From the NCBI RefSeq assembly GCF_001591805.1, contig NZ_BCVP01000007.1:124001-188000 (forward strand): DNA of 64,000 bases, written 5' to 3'. A program made the translations under genes and the position numbers. Source of the stretch: Neobacillus novalis NBRC 102450. Lineage in GTDB: Bacteria; Bacillota; Bacilli; Bacillales; Cytobacillaceae. This document shows positions 54,837 to 63,833 of this stretch, one piece after another. Every line of letters starts with the position of its first letter. Positions within the stretch are counted from its first letter, which is position 1. The notes under the pieces were generated by a model. The model was not told the origin of the DNA, searched no databases, and saw only the letters and a list, made by a program, of their open reading frames with translations.

Positions 54837-55358
54837 TTATCTTCTTAGATGTTTCTGATGATAGGTATATTGACCTGTTAGAAGTGTTGTAACATGTGTG
54901 AACATTTCTATGCGGTTAATCATCCCATTTGTAAAAATCCCAACCGCCCCTTCATGCTTTCTAACATTTTTCATTTTTGCGTAATCATCCATAACCGGAC
55001 CGAGCTCTTCCCCCAACCTAAGTCTTGCAGCTACCTCCTCTGGGAGAAGGAATCGGGCACCGCCGGCGATAATCGGTTCCATGTTGTGTGTGGCAAGTGC
55101 CCCCCAGTTGCACAGAAGCAATCCGTGGCTTGTTTCATGAACGCCGCCCTCAAGGCCAATCCCAATATCGCCATTTCCTTGATTTAACGCACCTACAGCT
55201 CGATTGATTGCTCCTTGAATTGTTTCTTCATCTGAAAACGGTTGTGCGTTTACACCTGAGGGGACATCAATTGAAACAAACTCAGCTTCTTGTTGGGAAA
55301 AACCACTTTTGACTGCTTTTATTTTGGCCGGATTCTTTGAGCCGATAATGATTTTCAT
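54837..55358 (-). CDS. DUF84 / YjjX-type inosine/xanthosine triphosphatase
   Basis: A 173-residue house-cleaning nucleotidase. It begins MKIIIGSKNPAKIKAVKSGF and has PFSDEETIQGAINRA, DIGIGLEGGVHE and HEGAVGIFTNG, the conserved blocks of the YjjX/DUF84 family that hydrolyse non-canonical ITP/XTP. AAAGGAG precedes the ATG. The 70-bp space 5' of it leads into the 52-bp tandem array, so its promoter must lie in 55359-55430 or inside the array. Confidence 0.88.
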   Translation of the reverse strand: MKIIIGSKNPAKIKAVKSGFSQQEAEFVSIDVPSGVNAQPFSDEETIQGAINRAVGALNQGNGDIGIGLEGGVHETSHGLLLCNWGALATHNMEPIIAGGARFLLPEEVAARLRLGEELGPVMDDYAKMKNVRKHEGAVGIFTNGMINRIEMFTHVTTLLTGQYTYHQKHLRR

Positions 55359-55429
55359 TTTGCTGGAGCTCCTTTTAATAGTGATTCTCTCTATTTTTGT
55401 CTTACTGGACTAAATAGATGAGGCTGATT

Positions 55430-55965
55430 GACCGTCGGCCGCTTTTTTTGGCGTCGACGGGCTTTATGAACTGCTCTTATTGACCGTGAGCGGCTTTTTT
55501 CAGCGTCGATGGGCTTTATGAACCGCTCTTATTGACCGTGGATAGCTTTTTTTGGCGTCAACGGGCTTTATGAAACGATCTTATTGACCGTGGCCGGCTT
55601 TTTTCCGCGTCCACGGGCTTTATGAACTGCTCTTATTGACCGTGGGCCGCTTTTTTGGCGTCGACGGGCTTTATGAACCGCTCTTATTGACCGTGGGCCC
55701 CTTTTTTGGCGTCGACGGGCTTTATGAACCGCTCTTATTGACCCCGTGGCCGCTTTTTTCGGGCGTTGACGGGCTCCAATAGACCTTATTGGCGACCGTA
55801 GGCTCCTTTTTTCGGCATCGACGGGCTCCAATAGACCTTATTGGCGACCGTCGGCTGCTTTTTTCGGCGTCGACGGGCTCCAATAGACCTTATTGGCGAC
55901 CGTCGGCTGCTTTTTTCGGCATCGATGGGCTCCAATAGACCTTATTGGCGACCATGGGCCGCTTT
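55430..55965. repeat. Tandem array of ten 52-bp units, hairpin-rich
   Basis: GACCGT or variants recur at 55430, 55482, 55534, 55586, 55638, 55689, 55740, 55794, 55846, 55898 and 55950. Spacing is 52 bp in seven units, with two of 51 and one of 54. Each unit has a T-run, GGCGTCGACGGGCT and a flank. The first seven units carry TTTATGAACCGCTCTTATT and the last three CCAATAGACCTTATTGG. Inverted repeats (CCGTCG/CGACGG; CCAATA/TATTGG) recur in every unit. The non-multiple-of-three period argues against coding. GC is clearly above the surroundings. Confidence 0.95.
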
Positions 55966-56024
55966 CTTTGATCCAGAGCCTTTTTAGTCCCCAACACCCC
56001 ATTCAGAAGAGGCCAACCCAAAAA

Positions 56025-56045
56025 GGAGGCATATAAAATGCCCCC
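56025..56045 (-). terminator. Terminator of ytoP
   Basis: GGAGGCAT (56025-56032) pairs with ATGCCCCC (56038-56045). TTTTT follows on the minus strand, before the tandem array. Confidence 0.8.
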
Positions 56046-56058
56046 CTCCCCACGAATA

Positions 56059-57132
56059 TTAGCTGTTTGATTTAATGGTATCCACCGTTGTCTGGTCGCA
56101 AGCTTTGACAAGTTTAACGACGAGTTCTTTTGCGGCAGCGTAGTCATCAATATGAACGATTGAAGCATGGGTATGGATATAACGCGAACAAATACCGATG
56201 ACAGCACTTGGAACACCCTCATTAGATAAATGAACACGGCCTGCATCTGTTCCGCCTTGTGATACGAAATATTGATAGGGAATATTGTTTGTTTCCGCCG
56301 TATCGAGGACAAACTCACGCATTCCGCGATGCGTCACCATCGACCTGTCAAGGATGCGAAGTAATGTCCCTTTGCCTAATTGACCAAATTCATTTTTATC
56401 TCCACTCATATCGTTTGCCGGACTTGCATCAAGCGCAAAAAAGATATCAGGATTAATCATATTCGCCGCTGTTTGCGCTCCGCGTAATCCTACTTCCTCC
56501 TGAACAGTCGCCCCGGAATAAAGGATATTTGGTAATGTCTCATCTTTTAATTCCTGAAGCAGCTCAATTGCTAACCCACAGCCGTAACGGTTATCCCAAG
56601 CTTTAGCTAAAATTTTCTTCGGATTTGCCATTGGCGTAAATGGACAAATTGGCAGGATTGCCTGACCAGGCTTGATTCCAATTCGCTCAGCATCTTCGCG
56701 ATTATCGGCCCCAATATCAATAAGCATATTTTTGATTTCCATTGGTTTGTTTTTCTTCGATTCGTCTAACAGATGTGGTGGAATCGAGCCAACAACACCA
56801 ATAACCGGACCATTCTTGGTCATCACTTGGACACGCTGTGCGAGTAGCACCTGGCTCCACCATCCGCCAAGTGTTTGAAAACGAAGCATGCCATTATCGG
56901 TAATGGCCGTCACCATGAAACCCACTTCATCCATATGTCCGGCAACCATAACGGTTGGGCCAGTTCCATTTCCTTTTTTCACACCGAAAATACTGCCTAA
57001 TTTATCTTGGATAATTTCATCAGAATATTGAGCTAGTTGTTCCTTCATAAAATTTCTTACTAAATGCTCATTGCCGGGTGCACCGGGCAGCTCTGTTAAC
57101 GTTTGAAAAAGATTTAAGGTTTGTTCGTTCAT
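56059..57132 (-). CDS. ytoP: M42 family metallo-aminopeptidase YtoP
   Basis: A 357-residue dodecameric tetrahedral-type glutamyl/leucyl aminopeptidase. Metal ligands lie in [11 protein letters not shown] (His), [10 protein letters not shown] (bridging Asp), [11 protein letters not shown] (catalytic Glu-Glu) and [11 protein letters not shown], with the last His in IHTHASI near the C-terminus. AAAGGAG precedes the ATG. It acts in cytoplasmic peptide turnover. Confidence 0.95.
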   Translation of the reverse strand: MNEQTLNLFQTLTELPGAPGNEHLVRNFMKEQLAQYSDEIIQDKLGSIFGVKKGNGTGPTVMVAGHMDEVGFMVTAITDNGMLRFQTLGGWWSQVLLAQRVQVMTKNGPVIGVVGSIPPHLLDESKKNKPMEIKNMLIDIGADNREDAERIGIKPGQAILPICPFTPMANPKKILAKAWDNRYGCGLAIELLQELKDETLPNILYSGATVQEEVGLRGAQTAANMINPDIFFALDASPANDMSGDKNEFGQLGKGTLLRILDRSMVTHRGMREFVLDTAETNNIPYQYFVSQGGTDAGRVHLSNEGVPSAVIGICSRYIHTHASIVHIDDYAAAKELVVKLVKACDQTTVDTIKSNS

Positions 57133-57310
57133 TTTGTGCTCCTTTTAATCGTGTATTTATGTATAGTGTTTATTTTACAGAAATTTTTGACCGCTTACCA
57201 ACATTTCATTTCAATATTAGTAATATTACCTTCTTCCTTTTAAATACGATATACTAAAGAGGAGAATGGTAAATGTAATCTTTTCCAATTTAATATTTGG
57301 AGGTATTCAA

Positions 57311-57640
57311 ATGAACTGGAAGTCGTTTATCCTGGGCGCAGCGGTTGGTATCATTGGCGGATATGCTGCTCATGAAGTCCTAAATAACAAGTTAAAGGTT
57401 TCACCTGAAAAGGTATTAGAGCAGGTTAAGAAACAATTTAAACAGAATGGGCCAATTAGTGGTTCATGGATACATATGGAAGCGGAGCCGTATGAAAAAC
57501 ACCAAATTCACTATAAAGTTTACAAGGGCGGCATTTCGAAAAATAACAACGGCTCAAATGAACAATTTGAATTCATCGCCGATGCCCAGACTGGAACCCT
57601 TTTGGATGTACGCCCTTTATCAGATGCACTCATATCTTAG
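57311..57640 (+). CDS. ytzB: PepSY-domain small protein YtzB
   Basis: 109 residues: an N-terminal membrane or signal helix (about 5-20: FILGAAVGIIGGYAAHE) and a PepSY-like domain (EPYEKHQIHYKVYKG, FEFIADAQTGTLLDV). It was remembered in B. subtilis next to ytnP and ytoP. The function is unknown. The ATG at 57311 follows GGAGG. The in-frame ATG 45 bases upstream has no proper site. A TATACT -10-like box lies near 57250. Confidence 0.87.
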   Translation: MNWKSFILGAAVGIIGGYAAHEVLNNKLKVSPEKVLEQVKKQFKQNGPISGSWIHMEAEPYEKHQIHYKVYKGGISKNNNGSNEQFEFIADAQTGTLLDVRPLSDALIS

Positions 57641-57652
57641 CTACCAAAATAA

Positions 57653-57675
57653 CCGTATCTTAATAATAGATACGG
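57653..57675 (+). terminator. Terminator of ytzB
   Basis: CCGTATCT (57653-57660) pairs with AGATACGG (57668-57675), then TATTTTTTG. Confidence 0.85.
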
Positions 57676-57710
57676 CTATTTTTTGTCGACTAGGGAATTT
57701 TAAAAATCGC

Positions 57711-58553
57711 TTATCTTTCCCGCTTAATGCTCTCCACTATTTGTTTTCCGTCGGAGCCCCATTTAACTGCGCGGTAAAAGGCATCATGATAAAATGTGAA
57801 CCAGGCATTTTTCCCCAATCCGTATGGCAGCCATTTTTCCTTTGCTAAGATTGAATCCATTGGATAATCATCATAAGCCATCACCCATAAAACATTTTGA
57901 TGAGCATGTGTTGCCATCAGGTCTGCCATGTGGATGGACAGTTCTCCGCCGTCCTCAATAACCAAGATTGAATGCCCATCACTATGCCCTCCGGTATGGA
58001 TCATCGTGATGGCCCCCAAGTTCCACTTTTCCTCAAAAGGGACCACCTGCGATTCAATTGCCTCCCAGTTTTCTTTCCAGTATGTATTTTTTGAACGAAT
58101 ATTAGGATTGCGCATTTCGTCCCATTCCACTTGCGACGCAATAATTTTTGCATTTGGGAAGGTTGATACATATTGTCCCTCTTCAAGTTTTGTCAAACCC
58201 CCGGCATGGTCAAAATGCAAATGGGTCATTAGGACATAGTCAATTTCTTCCACACTCAAGCCTACTTTCTCCAAAGAAGATTCAAGCTCAGATTCCCTGG
58301 CAACGCCAAAATTTCTTAATTGCTTTTCAGATAATTTCCCTTTTCCAAGTCCGGATTCGACTAACAAATTCTTTCCATCCATCTGAATTAAAATTGGATC
58401 TGTCGGCAATTCGATTTGATTTTTTTCATTGCAAGGATATTTTTTCGACCATAGCCCTTTCGGAACGACCCCAAACATTGCACCGCCGTCTAGATTTGTT
58501 ACCCCTCCTGATAACCATGTCAGTGAAACATTCCCTATCTGTAATGTCTCCAT
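57711..58553 (-). CDS. ytnP: MBL-fold lactonase-like hydrolase YtnP
   Basis: A 280-residue metallo-beta-lactamase-fold enzyme. The metal motif [11 protein letters not shown] is near residues 108-118. More ligands lie in [10 protein letters not shown] and [11 protein letters not shown]. subtilis YtnP is a quorum-quenching lactonase. [18 protein letters not shown] is shared with it. The start is the second of two adjacent ATGs after GAGGAGG (58553). The first is at 58556. A longer upstream start is not supported. Confidence 0.93.
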   Translation of the reverse strand: METLQIGNVSLTWLSGGVTNLDGGAMFGVVPKGLWSKKYPCNEKNQIELPTDPILIQMDGKNLLVESGLGKGKLSEKQLRNFGVARESELESSLEKVGLSVEEIDYVLMTHLHFDHAGGLTKLEEGQYVSTFPNAKIIASQVEWDEMRNPNIRSKNTYWKENWEAIESQVVPFEEKWNLGAITMIHTGGHSDGHSILVIEDGGELSIHMADLMATHAHQNVLWVMAYDDYPMDSILAKEKWLPYGLGKNAWFTFYHDAFYRAVKWGSDGKQIVESIKRER

Positions 58554-58614
58554 CATCCAAAACCTCCTCTTTTCCCCCATTTTATCATTGGCTGATTATT
58601 TAGAAAACAAAAAA

Positions 58615-58639
58615 GGACAGCCTCGTTAAAGAACTGTCC
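58615..58639 (-). terminator. Terminator of trmB
   Basis: GGACAG (58615-58620) pairs with CTGTCC (58634-58639). TTTTTT follows on the minus strand. Confidence 0.75.
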
Positions 58640-58645
58640 ACCCAA

Positions 58646-59287
58646 TTAATTCTGATATTTAACTTCACAGCGATAAATCCGATTTCCTTTTTCCGAGAAT
58701 TTCTCTTCGTACTCTGTCATGATGTTTCCTTGATAATCACTTTTATGAAAATCAAGACTTACATACTTTAACAATAATCCATAATCGGAAAAGCTCATAA
58801 GGGAGTATTCAAATAAACCCTGATTATCGGTTTTAAAATGAATTTCACCCTGATCGACCAAAATATCCTCATAAAGCTTTAAGAAATCTTTGTATGTTAA
58901 TCTTCTTTTTTCATGACGGATCTTTGGCCATGGATCAGAAAAATTCAGATAAACTCTGTCAACGTCATTCTTAGCAAAATATTTCTCTAAATCAGCTGCA
59001 TTCACGTTTAACAGCCTAAGATTCGGTAAATCGGCTTCAATTAAACGGTCTAACGCCGCAACGATGACACTGTCATACAATTCTATTCCCATATAATTAA
59101 TGCCGGGATTTGCTCTCGCCATTTCGGTGACAAATTGGCCTTTTCCCGTTCCGACTTCAATATGAAGCGGCTGCTTATTGCCAAATACTTCATGCCATTT
59201 TCCCTTGTACATTTCGGGATTTGCGACAATATATTGTGGATGCTGCTCTATTTTATCCTTTGCCCAAGGCTTATTCCTCAGTCTCAT
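58646..59287 (-). CDS. trmB: tRNA (guanine-N7-)-methyltransferase TrmB
   Basis: A 213-residue SAM-dependent enzyme that methylates G46 of tRNA. SAM motif: [16 protein letters not shown] near residues 42-57. [20 protein letters not shown] is the conserved (N/D)FPDPW-type signature, and [13 protein letters not shown] is present. AGGAG precedes the ATG. Upstream lies the ytzH/ytmP pair. Confidence 0.96.
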   Translation of the reverse strand: MRLRNKPWAKDKIEQHPQYIVANPEMYKGKWHEVFGNKQPLHIEVGTGKGQFVTEMARANPGINYMGIELYDSVIVAALDRLIEADLPNLRLLNVNAADLEKYFAKNDVDRVYLNFSDPWPKIRHEKRRLTYKDFLKLYEDILVDQGEIHFKTDNQGLFEYSLMSFSDYGLLLKYVSLDFHKSDYQGNIMTEYEEKFSEKGNRIYRCEVKYQN

Positions 59288-59390
59288 TTATGACACTCCT
59301 AAAAAAATTATCGTTCAAACCATATCACTAAAAACCGTTTTCCTGCAAGTAATTTTTGCTGGAAAATAAGTTTAAGTATAAACAAAAAAA

Positions 59391-59415
59391 GAATTCACAT
59401 CCTAACTGTGAATTC
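59391..59415. terminator. Hairpin before ytzH, terminator for ytmP
   Basis: GAATTCACA (59391-59399) pairs perfectly with TGTGAATTC (59407-59415), with T-runs on both strands. It ends the ytmP transcript, which runs antisense through ytzH. Confidence 0.75.
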
Positions 59416-59450
59416 CTTTTTAAATTCCCACGTTGAAAGGGCGTGTTTTC

Positions 59451-59729
59451 ATGCCATTAAGCCATGATGACCAGGTTACTTTATTAAAAGATATCTTAAA
59501 CAACCACCAGGCCGATTGCTGTGGATCCGTAGCAGAATGTGAACAATTGGAACGCCTGGTAAAATCTCTAATGGTCAACACTCAAGTTGATGAAAATGTA
59601 AAAACCATTTTACAGGAGGTCTATCAGTACAGTCAGCATGGTGCAGAGACTGCTGATTTAGATCAGCATATTTTATCTAACCAAGATAACTTATCACAAT
59701 GGGTAAGCAATATTGATCAGTTTAGTTAG
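59451..59729 (+). CDS. ytzH: YtzH-like protein
   Basis: 92 residues, the size of B. subtilis YtzH. Soluble, acidic and mostly helical (MPLSHDDQVTLLKDILNNHQ; a Cys-Cys pair at residues 23-24; ILQEVYQYSQHG). Function unknown. The ATG at 59451 follows GAAAGGGCG. The preceding in-frame ATG at 59433 would contain that site. Its last four bases overlap the 3' end of ytmP on the opposite strand. Confidence 0.85.
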   Translation: MPLSHDDQVTLLKDILNNHQADCCGSVAECEQLERLVKSLMVNTQVDENVKTILQEVYQYSQHGAETADLDQHILSNQDNLSQWVSNIDQFS

Positions 59730-60499
59730 AGGATATCGTCCAAAAACTTTATCCATTTGTTCATTTCTTCCAGGCGTTTTTTACTTTTATACCATTGAAT
59801 CGAGGTTAAGGTTTGCAGTGCAACATACCATTTCATTCGTAACCGTAAATGATTGGTAAAGCTTTTTCCGTACATGTTCAGCCAATCTTGCCAGTTTTCT
59901 TCAGGAATATACCAATAAAGCAGTAATCCTAGGTCAACGGCAGGGTCGGCAATCATCGCCCCATCCCAATCAATCAGGTACAACTGGTTGTCTTCTGCAA
60001 GCAGCCAGTTGTTATGGTTCACATCACCGTGGCAAACGACTTTTTCATCACAATAAACATTGACAGCTTCTTTCTTTAAAAAGCTCAACGCCTTTTGCAC
60101 TTCCATCAATGAAAGCACTTGTTCATCCAACTCATTTACCACCGCTTGAAAAAAAGTCTCCGGAAGCAATGGGGACGTCTCTAACCGGCTAAGCATTCCA
60201 AGCATCGGCTTTGAACAGTGAATCTTCTTTAATAACCTGGCCACAGCCTCATGGTTCATCTCAGAAGGTTTTAGTTCACGGCCTTCCAGCCATTGTTGTG
60301 CCGAAATAACATCCCCGTTTTCCAATCGTTTCGTCCAAACAAGCTTTGGGACAATACCCTCTGCTGAAAGAACCGCAAGGAAGGGAGAAGAATTCCGCTT
60401 TAAAAAAAGCCTCTGATCCTCATAGCTTGCATAAAAGGCCTCTCCCGTTGCGCCCCCAGCAGGGATTATCTCCCACTCTTGTCCTAATATATGTTCCAA
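59726..60499 (-). CDS. ytmP: Aminoglycoside phosphotransferase-fold kinase YtmP
   Basis: A 257-residue kinase-like protein of the APH/choline kinase fold. The catalytic loop VVCHGDVNHNNWLL (Brenner's motif) lies near residues 156-169 and the metal-binding LIDWDGAMIADPAVDLG near 174-190. The substrate is unknown. A house-keeping small-molecule or sugar kinase is more likely than antibiotic resistance. The upstream 60500-60717 gap shows only the amyX terminator. Confidence 0.9.
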   Translation of the reverse strand: MEHILGQEWEIIPAGGATGEAFYASYEDQRLFLKRNSSPFLAVLSAEGIVPKLVWTKRLENGDVISAQQWLEGRELKPSEMNHEAVARLLKKIHCSKPMLGMLSRLETSPLLPETFFQAVVNELDEQVLSLMEVQKALSFLKKEAVNVYCDEKVVCHGDVNHNNWLLAEDNQLYLIDWDGAMIADPAVDLGLLLYWYIPEENWQDWLNMYGKSFTNHLRLRMKWYVALQTLTSIQWYKSKKRLEEMNKWIKFLDDIL

Positions 60500-60634
60500 A
60501 ATTGTTCACCTTCAATTTATGCCGTTCTAACGAGCTTTGCTGCCCATCTTATTCAGAGGTAACGCTATGCTGCCGAAGGTTTTATTTTACCACATTCAAA
60601 TCAACAGCTATGACTTTTTAAAAATAAAAAAAAA

Positions 60635-60663
60635 AGCTATTGATCTCATTCCATACAATAGCT
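60635..60663 (-). terminator. Terminator of amyX
   Basis: AGCTATTG (60635-60642) pairs with CAATAGCT (60656-60663). A ten-base T-run follows on the minus strand. Confidence 0.85.
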
Positions 60664-60717
60664 ATCTTATTAAATTTTATCTCCAATTGCCTTTTTTCGT
60701 CAAGTCATCTTGGAAAA

Positions 60718-62844
60718 CTATTTTTTTAGCAAAACATTAAGCGAAATAGAATCAACCGTAAGTTCTTCCCTTACAAGGGCACCTTTTGGGGAAATTCCCG
60801 CAAATTCATGATCAGCTAAAATGGACCATTCTCCCTCAGGAAGTGATATAGATTGCGGCTTTGGAGAGGGATTAATCAACAAGATTACTTCATGAGTATC
60901 CTTGTGCAATAAGCAGCCTAAAAGTGGGGCAGCTGTGGATAATTGCTGGATTTGACTTCGAATTTCACCAGCAGTTCTCATTCGAAAACAAGAAAAAGAT
61001 TTCCGAATTTGAATCAATCCTTTAAGATAATTTACATTTTCAATAAACTCCCATTTTCGATCCCAATCTAGCTGATTAATCTCGTTAGGGGAGCGATAGC
61101 TATTTCCATCACCTTGTTTTGTTCGAAAAAACTCCTGCCCGCTGTGAAGGAAAGGAATTCCTTGAGACAATAGGACAATACCTGTAGCAAGCCGGTGATA
61201 TTTCATGCGCGTCAAGTCATCCGCATCTGGCAGGCAAAAGAGAAGCTTATCCCATAGTGTATGATTATCATGACATTCAATATAATTTACTGATTGATAG
61301 GGTTCGTTAAAGAGCCGGTTTTCTTTCTTTTTAAAACCTATACTACCTGTGATGACCTCGAATGCCGTTTCAGTGTGATGATCATTCCCTATGGCAAACC
61401 CTTTATCAAACAAATTGAAGGTGCTGCCTTTAATCGTGTCGCGAAATTTGTCATTGAACATGGCTACTTGAGGTATTTTCGCTTGATTGGCTATCATTGC
61501 TTTTTGTTCTGATGGAAGGGGCGTATTCAAGTTCCAGCCCTCGCCCAGAAGGATCGTTCCCTTAGGCAAACTCTCACAAACCTCTGAAATAGTAGCTATA
61601 TCCAATATCCCCATTAAATCAAACCGAAAACTATCAATATCATATTCCCCCTGCCAATAGCGAACAGAATCAACGATAAATTTCCTAACCATTCTACGTT
61701 CGGAAGCAATATCATTTCCGACCCCTGTTCCGTTAGAAGGCAAACCCATTTCATTATGGCGAAAATAATAGCCAGGGACTATCTTTTCAAACGAGGAAGT
61801 TTCACGAATGTACACATGATTATAAACTACGTCCATAATAACGCGAATACCGCTCTGATGTATTTGGTCAATTAATTGTTTTAACTCAATAATTCTTGCA
61901 TATGGATTTGAGGGGTCGGTGGAATAGCTGCCTTCAGGAGCATTGAAGTGAAGCGGATTATATCCCCAATTATAGGCTTTATTCCGTTCCAGTTCATTGA
62001 TGCCGGCAAAATCATTAAATGGGAGGAATTCAATATGGGTAATACCTAAATCTTTTACATAGGATAACCCGGTTGGTTCGTCGCCTTTTCCCTTCGTGTT
62101 CCGCTCCCCAGCACCAATGTAAAGTCCTTTATCGATAATTCCGCTATTTTCATGTATCGTAAAGTCTCTTATATGGGTTTCATAAATAATGATATCTACT
62201 GGACTTTCAATGGGTGGTAACACGTGTTTCGATTTGCGGGTTTTCTCAAGCTTCACAATAACCCCCTGCTCACCATTTACCGTCACAGCCTTGGCATACG
62301 GGTCAACAGCCTCTCGCCATTCCTGATTGACTTGAACGAGAAAACGATATTGAAAGGACTCTAGCTCACGGTTGATACCAACAGACCATACTCCGAAGTC
62401 CTCGCGTTTCATCTTGATGATTTCTGAAAAATGACTGTTGGGCGGAAGTAATTTGAGTTTCACTTGAGTGGCTGTCGGTGCCCAAAGTTTGAAACGTGTC
62501 TGATTGGCATCATAGGTCACACCAAGATCATTCCCGTCATAATAAAATAAATGATCAAATGACTCCGTTCGAATCACTGCACCTATTTGCAGGTCTGTTT
62601 GTCCCCCATGTTCATCCATGATCCAATATTGTTTACCAAATGAAATGTCAACCTCAAGTCGACAAATATATTTTTGATTATTTTCAATCTGGTTGATGCT
62701 AAGGATTGACAGTGGGCTCTTCTGGGAATGATCGATGAGATAAAATGAGGCTGACACCCCTTGATGATAGGAAAGTGGAAGCAGTATCGTAATGATTGTC
62801 AGCTCATCCAAATAGGCAAGGAAATTCCTGTCAGTGGTGATCAT
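60718..62844 (-). CDS. amyX: Type I pullulanase AmyX
   Basis: A 708-residue GH13 debranching enzyme that hydrolyses alpha-1,6 bonds in pullulan or glycogen-derived dextrins. An N-terminal region with a CBM48 domain is followed by the (beta/alpha)8 barrel. The type I signature YNWGYNP lies near residue 291. The catalytic nucleophile is Asp in SFRFDLMGI, the acid/base Glu in LLGEGWNL and the third Asp in ECHDNHTLWDK. There is no signal peptide, so it is intracellular. GAGAGGGGAG precedes the ATG. It overlaps ytlR by 14 bases. Confidence 0.95.
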   Translation of the reverse strand: MITTDRNFLAYLDELTIITILLPLSYHQGVSASFYLIDHSQKSPLSILSINQIENNQKYICRLEVDISFGKQYWIMDEHGGQTDLQIGAVIRTESFDHLFYYDGNDLGVTYDANQTRFKLWAPTATQVKLKLLPPNSHFSEIIKMKREDFGVWSVGINRELESFQYRFLVQVNQEWREAVDPYAKAVTVNGEQGVIVKLEKTRKSKHVLPPIESPVDIIIYETHIRDFTIHENSGIIDKGLYIGAGERNTKGKGDEPTGLSYVKDLGITHIEFLPFNDFAGINELERNKAYNWGYNPLHFNAPEGSYSTDPSNPYARIIELKQLIDQIHQSGIRVIMDVVYNHVYIRETSSFEKIVPGYYFRHNEMGLPSNGTGVGNDIASERRMVRKFIVDSVRYWQGEYDIDSFRFDLMGILDIATISEVCESLPKGTILLGEGWNLNTPLPSEQKAMIANQAKIPQVAMFNDKFRDTIKGSTFNLFDKGFAIGNDHHTETAFEVITGSIGFKKKENRLFNEPYQSVNYIECHDNHTLWDKLLFCLPDADDLTRMKYHRLATGIVLLSQGIPFLHSGQEFFRTKQGDGNSYRSPNEINQLDWDRKWEFIENVNYLKGLIQIRKSFSCFRMRTAGEIRSQIQQLSTAAPLLGCLLHKDTHEVILLINPSPKPQSISLPEGEWSILADHEFAGISPKGALVREELTVDSISLNVLLKK

Positions 62845-63817
62845 TCGCTCCCCTCTCTTTCAAATCAAGGTTTACTTTCCTACCCCTTCTCGTTAACACC
62901 TGCAATCCCTTTACCTGAATCTCTATGTTTAAAGGAGTATAACCAATATGTTCCCCGTCTCCATGGACATACAACGATGTCGCCGATTGGATGGAAACAA
63001 CCCTTCCCTTAAATGTTTTTACTTCTTTAAAATGGATGTGCTTTCCCCAAAAAACACTGATAAATACAAGTAAGAGCTTCCATCTCGCTAACTGGTGGAC
63101 AACGGTAATATCAAGCTGGCCATCATCCGGCTCAGCTTCCGGGGCAATCTTCATCCCGCCTCCATAGTAAGGTTGATTGGAGACAGTCACAAACCATGTC
63201 TTTTCAAATATATGCTTTTGCCCATCAATTGATAAATCAATTGTGGCAGTTTGATAAGTAAATAGCTTTTTTAGGAGAAAATAAACATATACTAAGCGGC
63301 CGAGCGAAAGCTTGTTTAACCATCCTTTTATCTGAGATTGATTCACTTCGTAGGAAATAATCGCATCAAACCCAGCGCCCATATTGTTAATAAAATAATG
63401 TTCCGATTGATCTTCGAGCGTCATTTTCCCGGCATCAATGAACGCTGGTTCCTGCTTCATAAGCCTTAATAGGACCTCTAAGGCTTCTAACGGGTCTGAC
63501 GGAATCTGAAATCCCCTTGAAAAATCGTTCCCTGAACCGCCGGGAATAAATCCAAGTGTTATATTCTTATGCTTGATTACCCCATTCATGACCTCATGGA
63601 TCGTGCCATCACCGCCAACAGCAATAATGATTTTTTCGTTGTCATTCTTGTTGTCAGCAATTTGATGGGCGAGCTTTTTAGCGTGACCGGGATATTCGGT
63701 GAAAAAGGCTAGATAGGAAATCTGTTCTGTCTTTAGCTGCGCTTCAATCTTTCCCCAAATTTTTAAACAATGACCGTTTCTCGCTTTTGGATTAATAATA
63801 AAGTAGATGTCCTTCAT
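62831..63817 (-). CDS. ytlR: Diacylglycerol/sphingosine kinase family protein YtlR
   Basis: A 328-residue lipid-kinase-fold protein. The nucleotide motif IIAVGGDGTIHEVMNG sits near residues 55-70, and GFIPGGSGNDFSRGF is the second family signature. YGGGMKIAPEAEPDDGQLDI follows. The substrate is a lipid, possibly diacylglycerol, but this is not proven for YtlR. The ATG at 63817 follows AAAGGTTGG. The longer in-frame ATG at 63958 lies inside the upstream ligase-like gene. Overlaps amyX at the 3' end. Confidence 0.9.
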   Translation of the reverse strand: MKDIYFIINPKARNGHCLKIWGKIEAQLKTEQISYLAFFTEYPGHAKKLAHQIADNKNDNEKIIIAVGGDGTIHEVMNGVIKHKNITLGFIPGGSGNDFSRGFQIPSDPLEALEVLLRLMKQEPAFIDAGKMTLEDQSEHYFINNMGAGFDAIISYEVNQSQIKGWLNKLSLGRLVYVYFLLKKLFTYQTATIDLSIDGQKHIFEKTWFVTVSNQPYYGGGMKIAPEAEPDDGQLDITVVHQLARWKLLLVFISVFWGKHIHFKEVKTFKGRVVSIQSATSLYVHGDGEHIGYTPLNIEIQVKGLQVLTRRGRKVNLDLKERGANDHH

Positions 63818-63833
63818 AAAACCAACCTTTAAC

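Noticed and set aside
55568-55831. 87-residue frame with repeated GPRSIRAVHKARRRQK on the minus strand
   Set aside because: It lies within the 52-bp tandem array. The repeated peptide appears only where two units happen to be 51 bp long. There is no ribosome site and the frame breaks in the other units.
55430-55965. CRISPR array
   Set aside because: The units are contiguous and similar along their full length, with no unique spacers and no cas genes nearby.
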